Assembly (NCBI RefSeq): GCF_000226975.2 | Contig: NZ_CP019285.1 | Span: 1,736,001-1,800,000, forward strand | Origin: Halobiforma lacisalsi AJ5 | Lineage (GTDB): Archaea; Halobacteriota; Halobacteria; Halobacteriales; Natrialbaceae | Direction: 5' to 3' | DNA: 64,000 bases | Shown: piece by piece, positions 42,206 through 49,619 of the stretch | Numbering within the stretch: the stretch's first letter is position 1 | How the letters are laid out: every line of letters starts with the position of its first letter | The notes under the pieces: generated by a model | The model's input: only the letters and a program-made list of their open reading frames with translations | Told to the model about the DNA's origin: nothing | Databases searched by the model: none | Translations under genes and position numbers: made by a program

Positions 42206-42672
42206 TGCACCGACGAACGTTCCTCGGCGCTGCGGCGGCGCTCACGACGCTCCCGACGGTCGAAGCGGCCAGCACCGACGACGAAGCCCTGGACACGCAG
42301 GTGTGTGACATCTGTGACGCCGAAAAGCCCGCCGAGATGGTCGAACGGACGACCGTCGAAACCATCGCCCCGCTCGAAGCTGACATCTGCCGGGCGTGCC
42401 AGCACGTCCAGAACCACGACAACGGCGACGGGCAGTGCATGCAGTGCGGTGACGAGGTGTCGCCTGGCTTCTACTTCGAGGTAGAGTTTCCGCTCGGGGC
42501 CGCCGGCCTCCCCGGCATGCTCGCGGGGCAGTTGTGTGGTGACTGTGCTGGTTGGCTGGCGACTGACATCAACTACAACGGCATCGATGCCGACGAAGAC
42601 GCCAGCGACCAGCTGACCACCATCATCGACGAAGAGACGCGGCGGATGAACGAACTGGAGGAGTCGGAATGA
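42205..42672 (+). CDS. four-CxxC zinc-finger protein with Tat-like N terminus
   Basis: 155 residues. It has four CxxC pairs (CDIC, CRAC, CMQC, CGDC), enough for two zinc fingers, in the region about 34-115. The first 25 residues, MHRRTFLGAAAALTTLPTVEA, look like a twin-arginine signal with an AxA-type end, which is unexpected in an operon of nucleic-acid proteins. A GTG or ATG further in would remove it, but translational overlap supports the start at 42205. The C-terminal helix is acidic. The stop overlaps the next gene by 4 bp. Confidence 0.7.
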   Translation: MHRRTFLGAAAALTTLPTVEAASTDDEALDTQVCDICDAEKPAEMVERTTVETIAPLEADICRACQHVQNHDNGDGQCMQCGDEVSPGFYFEVEFPLGAAGLPGMLAGQLCGDCAGWLATDINYNGIDADEDASDQLTTIIDEETRRMNELEESE

Positions 42673-42986
42673 CGCTCCCCGACCCGACCGACGTGATCGC
42701 GCCGCGTGGCGACGATCTCCCCTACGAGACCTCCGACTTCCTCCAGGAGATGATGGAGGGCGCGTACCCGGACGGCGTCGTCCTGGACTACCACGGCCTG
42801 AAGCTGTACAGCCGGTGCCAGTACGAGAACGGCGTCCGCGTCTACGACGTCTACACCGCAGACGAGAACTACGTCGAAACGGTCAACCTCAACGCCTTCC
42901 GGACGATCACCGAGGTCGAACAGTTCCTTGACGAGATAGTGGCCTACGACCCGACCGACCGCGACGAGTGGGTGAGTAGCCGATGA
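42669..42986 (+). CDS. hypothetical protein of the RAMP operon
   Basis: 105 residues, alpha/beta and acidic (ETSDFLQEMMEGAYPDGVVLDYHGLKLYSRCQYENGVRVYDVYTADENYVETVNLNAFRTITEVEQFLDEIV). No family is recognised. It overlaps both neighbours by 4 bp (ATGA type), so it is an integral member of the operon. It could be a small subunit of the complex; this is only position-based. Confidence 0.68.
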   Translation: MTLPDPTDVIAPRGDDLPYETSDFLQEMMEGAYPDGVVLDYHGLKLYSRCQYENGVRVYDVYTADENYVETVNLNAFRTITEVEQFLDEIVAYDPTDRDEWVSSR

Positions 42987-43645
42987 GCAGCACCCCACTC
43001 CCGACGACGGTCGGCCAGCGCCACTCGGTCGGCGTCACGCCGGTCGGCGTGGACGTCGGCGTGAAGAACCTCATCGCGGCGGCCCCGGCGGACGGCGACG
43101 TGGAGTCGGCGTTCACCATCGAGGGCGGCCACATCCGGACGCGCCACGAGGCGCTCGTGGAAGCGATGCGGGCGCTCCAGGGTGCGAAGTTCGACAGCAC
43201 CGAGGGACAGATCCAACTGTTCGCGGCGCTCTGGCACCAGATCCGCCCGCAGGTCTACGACGCGGCTGTCCGCGTTGTTCGGTACGCTCAGGAGTTCGCC
43301 GGGCCGATGCTGGTGCTCGAAGACCTGTCGTTCTGTGGGGCGTCGTTGTGGGAGCGGCGGACAGCCGACGACGTCGGGACGTGGTTGCTCCCGGCACTCC
43401 AGCACGCCATCGCGGTGAAGGCCCGCGACGCGGGTATCCCGGTGAAGCACGTCGATCCGAAGTACACGACGCAGCAGTGCCACGTCTGCGGCGAACTCGG
43501 TTCCGTCAGCCAGGACGCCGTGGAGTGCACTACCGAGGACTGTCCCGTCGGCACGGTCTCCCGGGACGAGAGCGCCGCCCTCAGTATCGCACAGCGCGCG
43601 AATCTCGCTGAACCAACTGAACTGACCTACTATGCAGATGATTGA
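42983..43645 (+). CDS. minimal TnpB/Cas12-like RuvC nuclease
   Basis: 220 residues. RuvC-I GVDVGVKNL gives Asp24, RuvC-II MLVLEDLSF gives Glu113, and the TnpB-type VDPKYTTQQCHVCGE leads to a four-Cys zinc finger (Cys166, 169, 182, 187). RuvC-III SRDESAALSIAQR gives Asp195. All three catalytic acids are present. TnpB and Cas12 have about 150-200 further N-terminal residues (guide and DNA recognition); here only 22 precede RuvC-I, so recognition must come from partners or be lost. It is read in a 4-bp overlap with the gene before and an 8-14-bp overlap with the Cas7-like gene after it. Confidence 0.85.
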   Translation: MSSTPLPTTVGQRHSVGVTPVGVDVGVKNLIAAAPADGDVESAFTIEGGHIRTRHEALVEAMRALQGAKFDSTEGQIQLFAALWHQIRPQVYDAAVRVVRYAQEFAGPMLVLEDLSFCGASLWERRTADDVGTWLLPALQHAIAVKARDAGIPVKHVDPKYTTQQCHVCGELGSVSQDAVECTTEDCPVGTVSRDESAALSIAQRANLAEPTELTYYADD

Positions 43646-44495
43646 AGACATCGACCGCGACGTGTTCGTGCGAATCCAGACCGACCTGCTGGTGGTCGGC
43701 GATAGCATCATGACCGACAGACACCACGCGTCGAACGGCAACTACGAGGACAACGATCCGCAGAACCAGATCGGCGGCATCATCCCGGCGTTCAGCCTCT
43801 CGGGCTGGCTCCGCCACGGGATGGAGAAGGCCATCCAAGAGCGCGGCGGCACCGCCTGTCACCCCGGCGAGGCCAACGCGAACTTCCGGAAAGACGGCGT
43901 CTACAACCGCGACCTCGACGCCGGGTACCACCCGAAAGGCGACTGCCTCGAAGACGAAGACGGCAACGGGTGCGTGATTCTCGACCTCTTCGGAGGCTTC
44001 GGGAATCGCCCCGGCAAGGTGATGCGGCGGCCCATCAAGTTCTCGCCCGTCCGCTCCAGCGTGGACTACACGCGCGGACAGGCCGAAGGCCACTATCGCC
44101 GACTCAACCGGAACGTCGTCTCGCGGAACGAGGAAGACAACCGTGAGCCGCTGCGGAACGCCGAACTGGACGCCGTCGGGAACCTTGACGGCTGCTGGCA
44201 CCTCTCCTTCCGGGAGACCAAGCCCGAGTTCGTCGCGCTGCTCGCTGAGGCCATCGACTACCTGGACGCGCACAAGACCGACTTCATGCACCAGCTCGGC
44301 GGCGCTCGGAACTTCGGCGGCGGGATCGTGGACTGCGAACTCGTGAACCCGCTCTACAACGAGACCGAACTCCGCCGCGTCTTCGACCGCGGGAAGGGCA
44401 ACACGAACAAGATGGACGACAAAGACGAGAAGTGGGAGGACGAGTACCTGCCGGAGTTCCAGACGGCGCTCGCAGAGCGCGTGGAGGAAGTATGA
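43632..44495 (+). CDS. Cas7-like RAMP protein
   Basis: 287 residues (ATG 43632; ATG 43638 is also possible). The N-terminal strand VFVRIQTDLLVV, then GGIIPAFSLSGWLRHGMEKAIQ (about 48-69), matches the IPGSSLKG-x-LR helix of Csm3/Cmr4/Csf2-type Cas7. CVILDLFGGFG (about 114-124) matches the D-x2-FG segment. QLGGARNFGGGIVDCELV (about 221-238) is the glycine-rich RAMP loop. Cas7 proteins polymerise along guide RNA to form an effector backbone. No CRISPR array is nearby. It overlaps both neighbours. Confidence 0.8.
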   Translation: MQMIEDIDRDVFVRIQTDLLVVGDSIMTDRHHASNGNYEDNDPQNQIGGIIPAFSLSGWLRHGMEKAIQERGGTACHPGEANANFRKDGVYNRDLDAGYHPKGDCLEDEDGNGCVILDLFGGFGNRPGKVMRRPIKFSPVRSSVDYTRGQAEGHYRRLNRNVVSRNEEDNREPLRNAELDAVGNLDGCWHLSFRETKPEFVALLAEAIDYLDAHKTDFMHQLGGARNFGGGIVDCELVNPLYNETELRRVFDRGKGNTNKMDDKDEKWEDEYLPEFQTALAERVEEV

Positions 44496-45232
44496 GCGGC
44501 GAGATGCTCACTGCCTTCCGGCACGACGTCCACAAGTTCACCGGCGAGAGCCACGAGGACGCCCGTGAGGAGTTCTCTGGTGTTCCCGTGAACCAGTCGG
44601 TGCCCGAGGGCGCGGACGGCGATGCGGCGGCGCTCTCGCGGCCTCAGCAGAAGCAAGAGCAGACCGTCCCGACCCACGATGATCACTACCGGCTCTCGCT
44701 GCTGACCGGTGAGACCGCCTACGACCCGGGTGAGTTCTCCCGGGCGACCACCGAGAGCAAGGTGTCAGACCTCATCGGCATCGAGGACGCACAGACGGCC
44801 CACGAGCGCTGGCTCACAAGCGACGTGGCCGCCGCGTTCAACGAGTCGGTGTATCACCCCTACACCTCGCTGAAGTACCACACGCTCCTCGTGGCGGCGC
44901 TGCTGGACAACTACCGTGCCGGTCACGAGTTCGCCGGTCTCCGGCTCATCGTCGATTCGGCGGGCGACATCGTCCCGTTCCGCACCGTCTTCGACGGCGA
45001 CCGCTTCGCGCTCCGAATCGACGAGAGCGCGGACGGGAATCCGTCGGCCAGGCTCGGGAGTCGCCCGTGGCGGTCGTGGGCGTCGGCGTGGAATCGCCTG
45101 ACGGCGCACCCGCTCGATACCGACCACGACAAGTACGACATGACGCTCGATGCCAACCTTCGGCGGATGCAGTCGTGGAGCGCGGCGCTCCAGTACATCG
45201 AGGACTACGCTGAATGGAGGCCCGACCGATGA
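44492..45232 (+). CDS. unknown protein between two RAMP genes
   Basis: 246 residues from the ATG at 44492, overlapping its neighbours by 4 bp on both sides. The N-terminal third is polar and low in structure. The remainder is mostly helical, with YHPYTSLKYHTLLVAALLDNYRAGHEF and RPWRSWASAWNRLTAHPL, and a short strand pair (RLIVDSAGDIVPFRTVFDGDRFALRID). I recognise no domain. By position it could be the large (Cas8/Csf1-like) or small helical subunit of a RAMP complex. It lacks the cysteines of Csf1-type zinc fingers. Confidence 0.7.
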   Translation: MSGEMLTAFRHDVHKFTGESHEDAREEFSGVPVNQSVPEGADGDAAALSRPQQKQEQTVPTHDDHYRLSLLTGETAYDPGEFSRATTESKVSDLIGIEDAQTAHERWLTSDVAAAFNESVYHPYTSLKYHTLLVAALLDNYRAGHEFAGLRLIVDSAGDIVPFRTVFDGDRFALRIDESADGNPSARLGSRPWRSWASAWNRLTAHPLDTDHDKYDMTLDANLRRMQSWSAALQYIEDYAEWRPDR

Positions 45233-46134
45233 CGGCGATTCAGCAAGTCCTGTGGGAGCTGCGGATGGACTACATCGGCCACCCGTACTACGTCTCGGGG
45301 AACGCCATCCTGCACGCCCTCGGCCAGCACCTCGATCCCGAGACGCACGCGGCGGTGTCGGCCAGTCACGGCGTCTTCGTCCCCGGCCAGTTCGGGACTT
45401 TCCCGGAGGAGCACACGCAGTCGGGCATCCGCCCGTACCTCGGGAGCGGTCTCCCCGACGTGGAGGCGTACGACGACCTCTTCCTTCAGAGGGAGGCGAT
45501 GCATCCGTGGCTGCTGGATACTCGCGCCCGGGACGCACTGAACACGCACGATCTCCGCGTCCAGGGCGGCCACCCGGCGCTCGCTCACGAGACCATCATG
45601 GGCCGCCGGGAAGACCAGCGAAAACAGCAGCAGACCACGAAGTGGTACGTCCACGCCTACCTCCATGCTGATGACCCGGCGGTGCTCCCGCTCGGCGAGG
45701 ATGTGCTGGAGGGCCTCCAGTTCGGCGGCAAGCGCAACTACGGCTACGGCGAGGTTCAGCTGAAGGACACGCAGATGGTGGACCTCGATGAACTGGACTA
45801 CTCGCGGCTCGAAGGCGCGGAGACGTACCTCATCGAACTCGTGACGCCGTTCGTCCTGGCGTCGGAGTATCCAGAGGCGAACGACCGTACTATCCCGTGG
45901 TGGTGGGCGGAGAACCGCGACGATCTCCGGCTCCGCCAGGAGAAGATCCTCGAACAACGCGAGGTGTTCCGGCTGGAGACGGTTGATCACGGACAGGTCG
46001 TGAAGTACCTCGGTGACCGCCCGGTGGAGACCGCGAAGAACGGCCTCCAGCGGGTCGGGTCTCACTCCCGATACGGCTTCGGAGAACTGCGGCTGAAGCC
46101 CCTCGGCGAACAGTATCAAGAATCAGAGAAGTAA
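45229..46134 (+). CDS. double-G-loop RAMP protein (Cas5/Cas6-like)
   Basis: 301 residues from the ATG at 45229. There are two RAMP halves: the first ends FGGKRNYGYGEVQL (about 165-178) and the second ends GSHSRYGFGELRLKPL (about 277-292), both classical glycine-rich loops of RRM-fold RAMPs. Strands ELRMDYIGHPYYVSG and LIELVTPFVLASEY start each half. Double-RRM RAMPs serve as Cas5/Csf3 (guide 5' end) or Cas6 (crRNA-cutting). His35 and several other histidines exist but a catalytic one cannot be fixed by eye. It is the last gene of the operon. Confidence 0.78.
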   Translation: MTAIQQVLWELRMDYIGHPYYVSGNAILHALGQHLDPETHAAVSASHGVFVPGQFGTFPEEHTQSGIRPYLGSGLPDVEAYDDLFLQREAMHPWLLDTRARDALNTHDLRVQGGHPALAHETIMGRREDQRKQQQTTKWYVHAYLHADDPAVLPLGEDVLEGLQFGGKRNYGYGEVQLKDTQMVDLDELDYSRLEGAETYLIELVTPFVLASEYPEANDRTIPWWWAENRDDLRLRQEKILEQREVFRLETVDHGQVVKYLGDRPVETAKNGLQRVGSHSRYGFGELRLKPLGEQYQESEK

Positions 46135-46529
46135 CGACTAACTGGCCACCAATGCAACACCAGAATCAGGATGAATCGGGCGAGAAAAATACAGCGGTGC
46201 GGCTGAATAAAGAAATCGTATTACCAACAACTGATAAGTGACTGCTGTCGGGGCTATCGAGTATAATTGGGAATTACGGGAGAAATAGTCTCATACGGAG
46301 GGACTCGACTCGAGTGTCGATTCGTCCCGAGAAAACACGATATCCAAGATACACTATAGATATGTTGTCATATAGGTGGAAGACAGGGACACTCGGGACC
46401 GGTAGCGCGGGCCGTCCCTTCGACCGGACCGCAGTCGACTGATCGCTGCTTACGCATTCCGGGCGAGCGCCGAAGTGCGGGGAGAGAGAACAGGACTCGA
46501 GAGCAGCGAGGACGCTCCCGGAGATCACA
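46135..46529. other. 395-bp gap at the right edge of the island
   Basis: AT-rich from 46,180 to 46,380. It contains no gene, direct-repeat array or convincing terminal repeat. CTCGAG reappears at about 46,309, which marks return to native DNA. Confidence 0.5.
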
Positions 46530-47492
46530 ATGACGGCAATCGGCTACCACGCATCCCACGAACAGTTCGCGCCCTCCGAACTGCTGGATCTGGTCGAACT
46601 CGCCGAGGAGAACGGCTTCGACCACGCACTGGCGTCGGACCACTTCCATCCCTGGAGCGAGCGACAGGGCGAGTCCGGCTTCGTCTGGTCGTGGCTCGGA
46701 TCGGCGATGGAACGGACCTCGCTGTCTTTCGGCACGGTCAACGCGCCGGGCTACCGGTACCACCCGGCGATCGTCGCCCAGGCGGCCGCGACGCTGCGGG
46801 AGAGCTACCCCGGTCGCTTCTGGCTGACGATCGGCAGCGGCCAGTTGCTCAACGAGGGGATCACGGGCACCGACTGGCCCGTCAAGGACGAGCGCAACGC
46901 CCGTCTCGAGGAGTCGGCCGAGGTCATGCGCCGGCTCTGGGATGGCGAGGAGGTTACCCACCACGGCCGGATCACCGTCGAACGCGCACGCCTCCACACG
47001 CGGCCCGAGACGCCCCCGCCGCTGATCGGCGCGGCGCTGTCCGAGGAGACCGCCCGCTGGCTCGGCCGCCGCGACTGGACCGACGGTATGATCACCATCG
47101 GGACGCCGGATCGGGACGCTCTCGAGGACCGCATCGAGGCGTTCCGGGAGGGGTCGCCGGACGGCGACGTCTACCTGAAGGTGCAACTCTCCTACGACGC
47201 CGACGAGGAGGCCGCGCTCGAGGGTGCCTACGACCAGTGGCGGACGAACTGCGTGCCGGGGCCGGTCACCCAGGAACTGCGGACGCCCGCGGCGTTCGAC
47301 GAACTCGGCGAGGAGATAAGCCGAGAGCAGGTGGCGGACAACGTCCGCGTCTCCGCGGACCTCGAGGAGCACCGCCGGTGGCTCGAGCGGGACCTCGAAC
47401 TCGGGGTCGATCGGCTCCTGTTGCACGACGTCAACCGGGAGCAACGGCGGTTCATCGAGGACTTCGGTGAGTCGGTGCTTCCGGAGTTGTAG
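46530..47492 (+). CDS. LLM-class (non-F420 flavinoid type) oxidoreductase
   Basis: 320 residues. The luciferase-like TIM barrel shows TAIGYHASHEQFAPSELLDLVELAEENGFDHALASDHFHPW, VNAPGYRYHPAIVAQAAATLRESYPGRFWLTIGSGQLLNE and RLEESAEVMRRLWDGEEVTHHG. The pattern GTVNAPG and the Q of SGQ resemble the group annotated as probable non-F420 flavinoid oxidoreductases. The substrate is unknown. It starts about 220 bp after the right edge of the CTCGAG-free island. Confidence 0.88.
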   Translation: MTAIGYHASHEQFAPSELLDLVELAEENGFDHALASDHFHPWSERQGESGFVWSWLGSAMERTSLSFGTVNAPGYRYHPAIVAQAAATLRESYPGRFWLTIGSGQLLNEGITGTDWPVKDERNARLEESAEVMRRLWDGEEVTHHGRITVERARLHTRPETPPPLIGAALSEETARWLGRRDWTDGMITIGTPDRDALEDRIEAFREGSPDGDVYLKVQLSYDADEEAALEGAYDQWRTNCVPGPVTQELRTPAAFDELGEEISREQVADNVRVSADLEEHRRWLERDLELGVDRLLLHDVNREQRRFIEDFGESVLPEL

Positions 47493-47561
47493 CGATCGGT
47501 GGATCCCGACGGCGGCGAACGGCGAGCGAGACTTATTAGGCTGATCGTGGTTCGTTCTGAC

Positions 47562-48137
47562 ATGGTCGACAGCAGAACCTACGCGTTCGAGGAATCGAGG
47601 CCCGAAATCCACGCGGATGCGTCGGTCAGTCGCGACGCGGTCGTCGTCGGCGACGTCGAGGTCGCGGCGGACGCGAGCGTCTGGCCCGGCGTCGTGCTCA
47701 GGGGCGACGTCGAACCCGTCCGGATCGGTCGGGGAACCCACGTCGGCGACAACGCGACCCTGCACGCGAGCGCCGTCGCGGATCGGGTGATGATCGGCCA
47801 CGGCGCGGTACTCAACGAGGCGACCGTCGAGGAGGGGGCGCTCGTGGGATTCAACGCGACGGTAAACGCCGACGCGACGATCGGGGCCGGTAGCATCGTC
47901 GCCTCGGGTACCGTCGTTCCGGACGGGTACGAGGTCCCGCCGGAGTCGTTCGTCCGGGGCGTCCCGGCGGAAGTCACGCCGCTCGAGGAAACCGGCATCG
48001 ACCCCGAGACGGTGTTCGAGGAGTACTCCTCGGGCGAGTACACGAACCTGGCGCAGCGACACGGCGAACTGTTCGACGGCGAAGGCGGGAGAAGCGGCGA
48101 CGGGAGTGGCCGGGAGACCGGCGGTCGACACGACTGA
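47562..48137 (+). CDS. gamma-class carbonic anhydrase family protein
   Basis: 191 residues from the ATG at 47562. It is a left-handed beta-helix with hexapeptide repeats (DASVWPGVVLRGDVEPVRIGRGTHVGDNATLHASAVADRVMIGHGAVLNEATVEEGALVGFNATVNADATIGAGSIVASGTVVPDGYEVP). The zinc-ligand histidines fit HVGDN, TLHAS and MIGHGA. It either hydrates CO2 or is one of the many gamma-CA-like proteins without proven activity. The last 25 residues are a Gly/Arg-rich tail. Confidence 0.92.
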   Translation: MVDSRTYAFEESRPEIHADASVSRDAVVVGDVEVAADASVWPGVVLRGDVEPVRIGRGTHVGDNATLHASAVADRVMIGHGAVLNEATVEEGALVGFNATVNADATIGAGSIVASGTVVPDGYEVPPESFVRGVPAEVTPLEETGIDPETVFEEYSSGEYTNLAQRHGELFDGEGGRSGDGSGRETGGRHD

Positions 48138-48147
48138 GGAGCGGGTC

Positions 48148-48651
48148 TCAGCGGGTCTGCTCCGCCGACGCGCCGATCTCGAAGATCTCCTCGTACAGCG
48201 TCGCCGCGAGTCGATCCACGTTCTCCGCGGCCTCGTCGGCGTCCATCGTGTCGCCGACGCCCTGCCACTCTACGGAGAGACGCGCCATCGGGACGAGCGG
48301 AATCCCACCGACGGTCACGTCGCCGTTGGGGGTGTGGACGATCCACTCCGTTCGCATCCCGTCACCCGTGCGGGTGACGCCCTCCACCGTTCCGCCGGCC
48401 GCAGTCCAGCGCTCGACGAGTCCGTGCGTGAGTCGCCGTAGCTTGCGTTCGCCAAGCAGGTGGACACCGATCCCACCGGCGGTCAGCACCGCGAACGCGA
48501 CCGCGGCCATCGAAACCCCGCCGTAGGGTACGTTCACCGACGCGGCGAGCGCAGCCGTCGCGAGGACGAGTCCGATTACCCTGGCGTCGAACGCCGTCGG
48601 AACCGTCCCGCTCCAGTCGCGTGCCCGTTCGGCTGACTCCTCGAGTTGCAT
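48148..48651 (-). CDS. hypothetical two-TM membrane protein
   Basis: About 167 residues from the ATG at 48651 (MQLEESAERARDW); a GTG four codons earlier is possible. Two hydrophobic helices lie near residues 24-42 and 46-65. They are followed by a soluble domain with KLRRLTHGLVERWTAAGGTVEGVTRTGDGMRTEWIVHTPNGDVTVGGIPLVPMARLSVEWQG. The family is not recognised. It is convergent with the carbonic anhydrase gene. Confidence 0.65.
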   Translation of the reverse strand: MQLEESAERARDWSGTVPTAFDARVIGLVLATAALAASVNVPYGGVSMAAVAFAVLTAGGIGVHLLGERKLRRLTHGLVERWTAAGGTVEGVTRTGDGMRTEWIVHTPNGDVTVGGIPLVPMARLSVEWQGVGDTMDADEAAENVDRLAATLYEEIFEIGASAEQTR

Positions 48652-48896
48652 CTCGACGGTCACTCGCTACGACGGAGGGATAGCGGTTGGCCTGTCCGAT
48701 TGGACGCTTTATACGCTCGTCGCAACCTTCACTCGAGATCGAGATTCCGATTCGAGGCCGTTCGATTCGGCTCGCTCGAGGACGGCGGGTCCCGACCACT
48801 CGACCCGGGTCTGATACCGGTGGTAGCGGGAACAAACGCACAATACCGGCGAAACCGGGAGTCGATTTTATTGTCACGCTACGCGAACTATCGGAC

Positions 48897-49319
48897 ATGT
48901 ATCGCGTACTGATGCCGATCGACACCAGCGAAGAACGGGCCCTCGCCCAGGCCGACTACGTCGCGTCGCTTCCCGGCGCCGCCGAGCGCGTCGAGGCATA
49001 CCTGCTTTTCGTCTTCGACGAGGAGACCGGCGACGTCCCCGCGGAGTTCGACGGGGCCAAGTCGGTCTCCCGGATCGCTTCGATCCGGACCGCCCGCGAC
49101 CGCCTCGAGGAGGCCGACGTCGAGACGACGCTGTTCGAGGACAGCGGCGACGCCGCCTCGGACATCCTGGACGCGGCCGAGGCCCACGACGTCGATTCGA
49201 TCGTCCTCGGCGGTCGGAAACGGTCGCCGGTCGGGAAGGCGCTGTTCGGGAGCGTCACGCAGTCGGTCGTGCTCAACACCGACCGACCAGTGGTCGTCAC
49301 CGGGAGCGAGTCGGAGTGA
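48897..49319 (+). CDS. universal stress protein (UspA family)
   Basis: 140 residues from the ATG at 48897. UspA fold with MYRVLMPIDTSEERALAQADYVASLP at the start and VLGGRKRSPVGKALFGSVTQSVVLNTDRPVVV at the nucleotide-binding end. It resembles the USP at 36969-37391 (same GKALFGSV-x-QSV block) and is probably an ATP-binding stress protein. Confidence 0.92.
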   Translation: MYRVLMPIDTSEERALAQADYVASLPGAAERVEAYLLFVFDEETGDVPAEFDGAKSVSRIASIRTARDRLEEADVETTLFEDSGDAASDILDAAEAHDVDSIVLGGRKRSPVGKALFGSVTQSVVLNTDRPVVVTGSESE

Positions 49320-49403
49320 GGTGGCGGGTTCGCGCCGGGTCTTAAAGCGATCACGCGTGAAGTCCGGTTCACTTCCGCAGTGAGGCCGAACGACGCGACC
49401 AGC

Positions 49404-49619
49404 ATGGCTCGACGCTACGCCGGCGACGTCCGGTGGGGGTGGACCTGTCCGCGCTGTAACGCCGAGACGACCGTCACGCGGGACCCGTCTTCGGAGACGT
49501 TCCGCTGGGAGTGCGACCGCGAGGATTGCGAGACGCTCGGGTTCGGCTTCCGCTCGAGGCGCGCAGCCAGAATCGCACTCCGGGAGTCCGCCGAAGAGTG
49601 CCGGGACGTCTACCGCTAG
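49404..49619 (+). CDS. small CPxC zinc-finger protein
   Basis: 71 residues from the ATG at 49404. WTCPRCNAETTV and WECDREDCETLGFGFRSR form a two-half zinc ribbon (C-x2-C and C-x4-C). Small zinc-finger proteins of this kind are abundant in haloarchaea and mostly uncharacterised. Its stop region overlaps the end of the convergent spermidine-synthase-like gene by 4 bp. Confidence 0.75.
   Translation: MARRYAGDVRWGWTCPRCNAETTVTRDPSSETFRWECDREDCETLGFGFRSRRAARIALRESAEECRDVYR

Larger units (their letters stand above)
38803..46308. other. foreign accessory island (CTCGAG-free segment)
   Basis: Between the CTCGAG at about 38,797 and the next at about 46,309 I find none of this hexamer, while the flanking native DNA has about ten per kb. 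The island has slightly lower GC and different Leu-Glu codon pairs. It contains the transposase, toxin-antitoxin, regulator and RAMP/RuvC operon. I could not identify terminal inverted repeats, a target-site duplication, an integrase or a tRNA at either end, so the mode of entry is unknown. Confidence 0.8.

Noticed and set aside
42983-46134. Ordinary type I, III or IV CRISPR-Cas call
   Set aside because: No Cas3, Cas10, DinG, Cas1, Cas2 or recognisable Cas8 is present; only RAMP folds and a TnpB-like RuvC, so no known type is assigned.
41806-46529. CRISPR array near the RAMP operon
   Set aside because: No set of regularly spaced direct repeats is present in the leader, between genes or in the 395-bp downstream gap; the only tandem repeat in the island is the two-copy 29-bp unit in the transposase.
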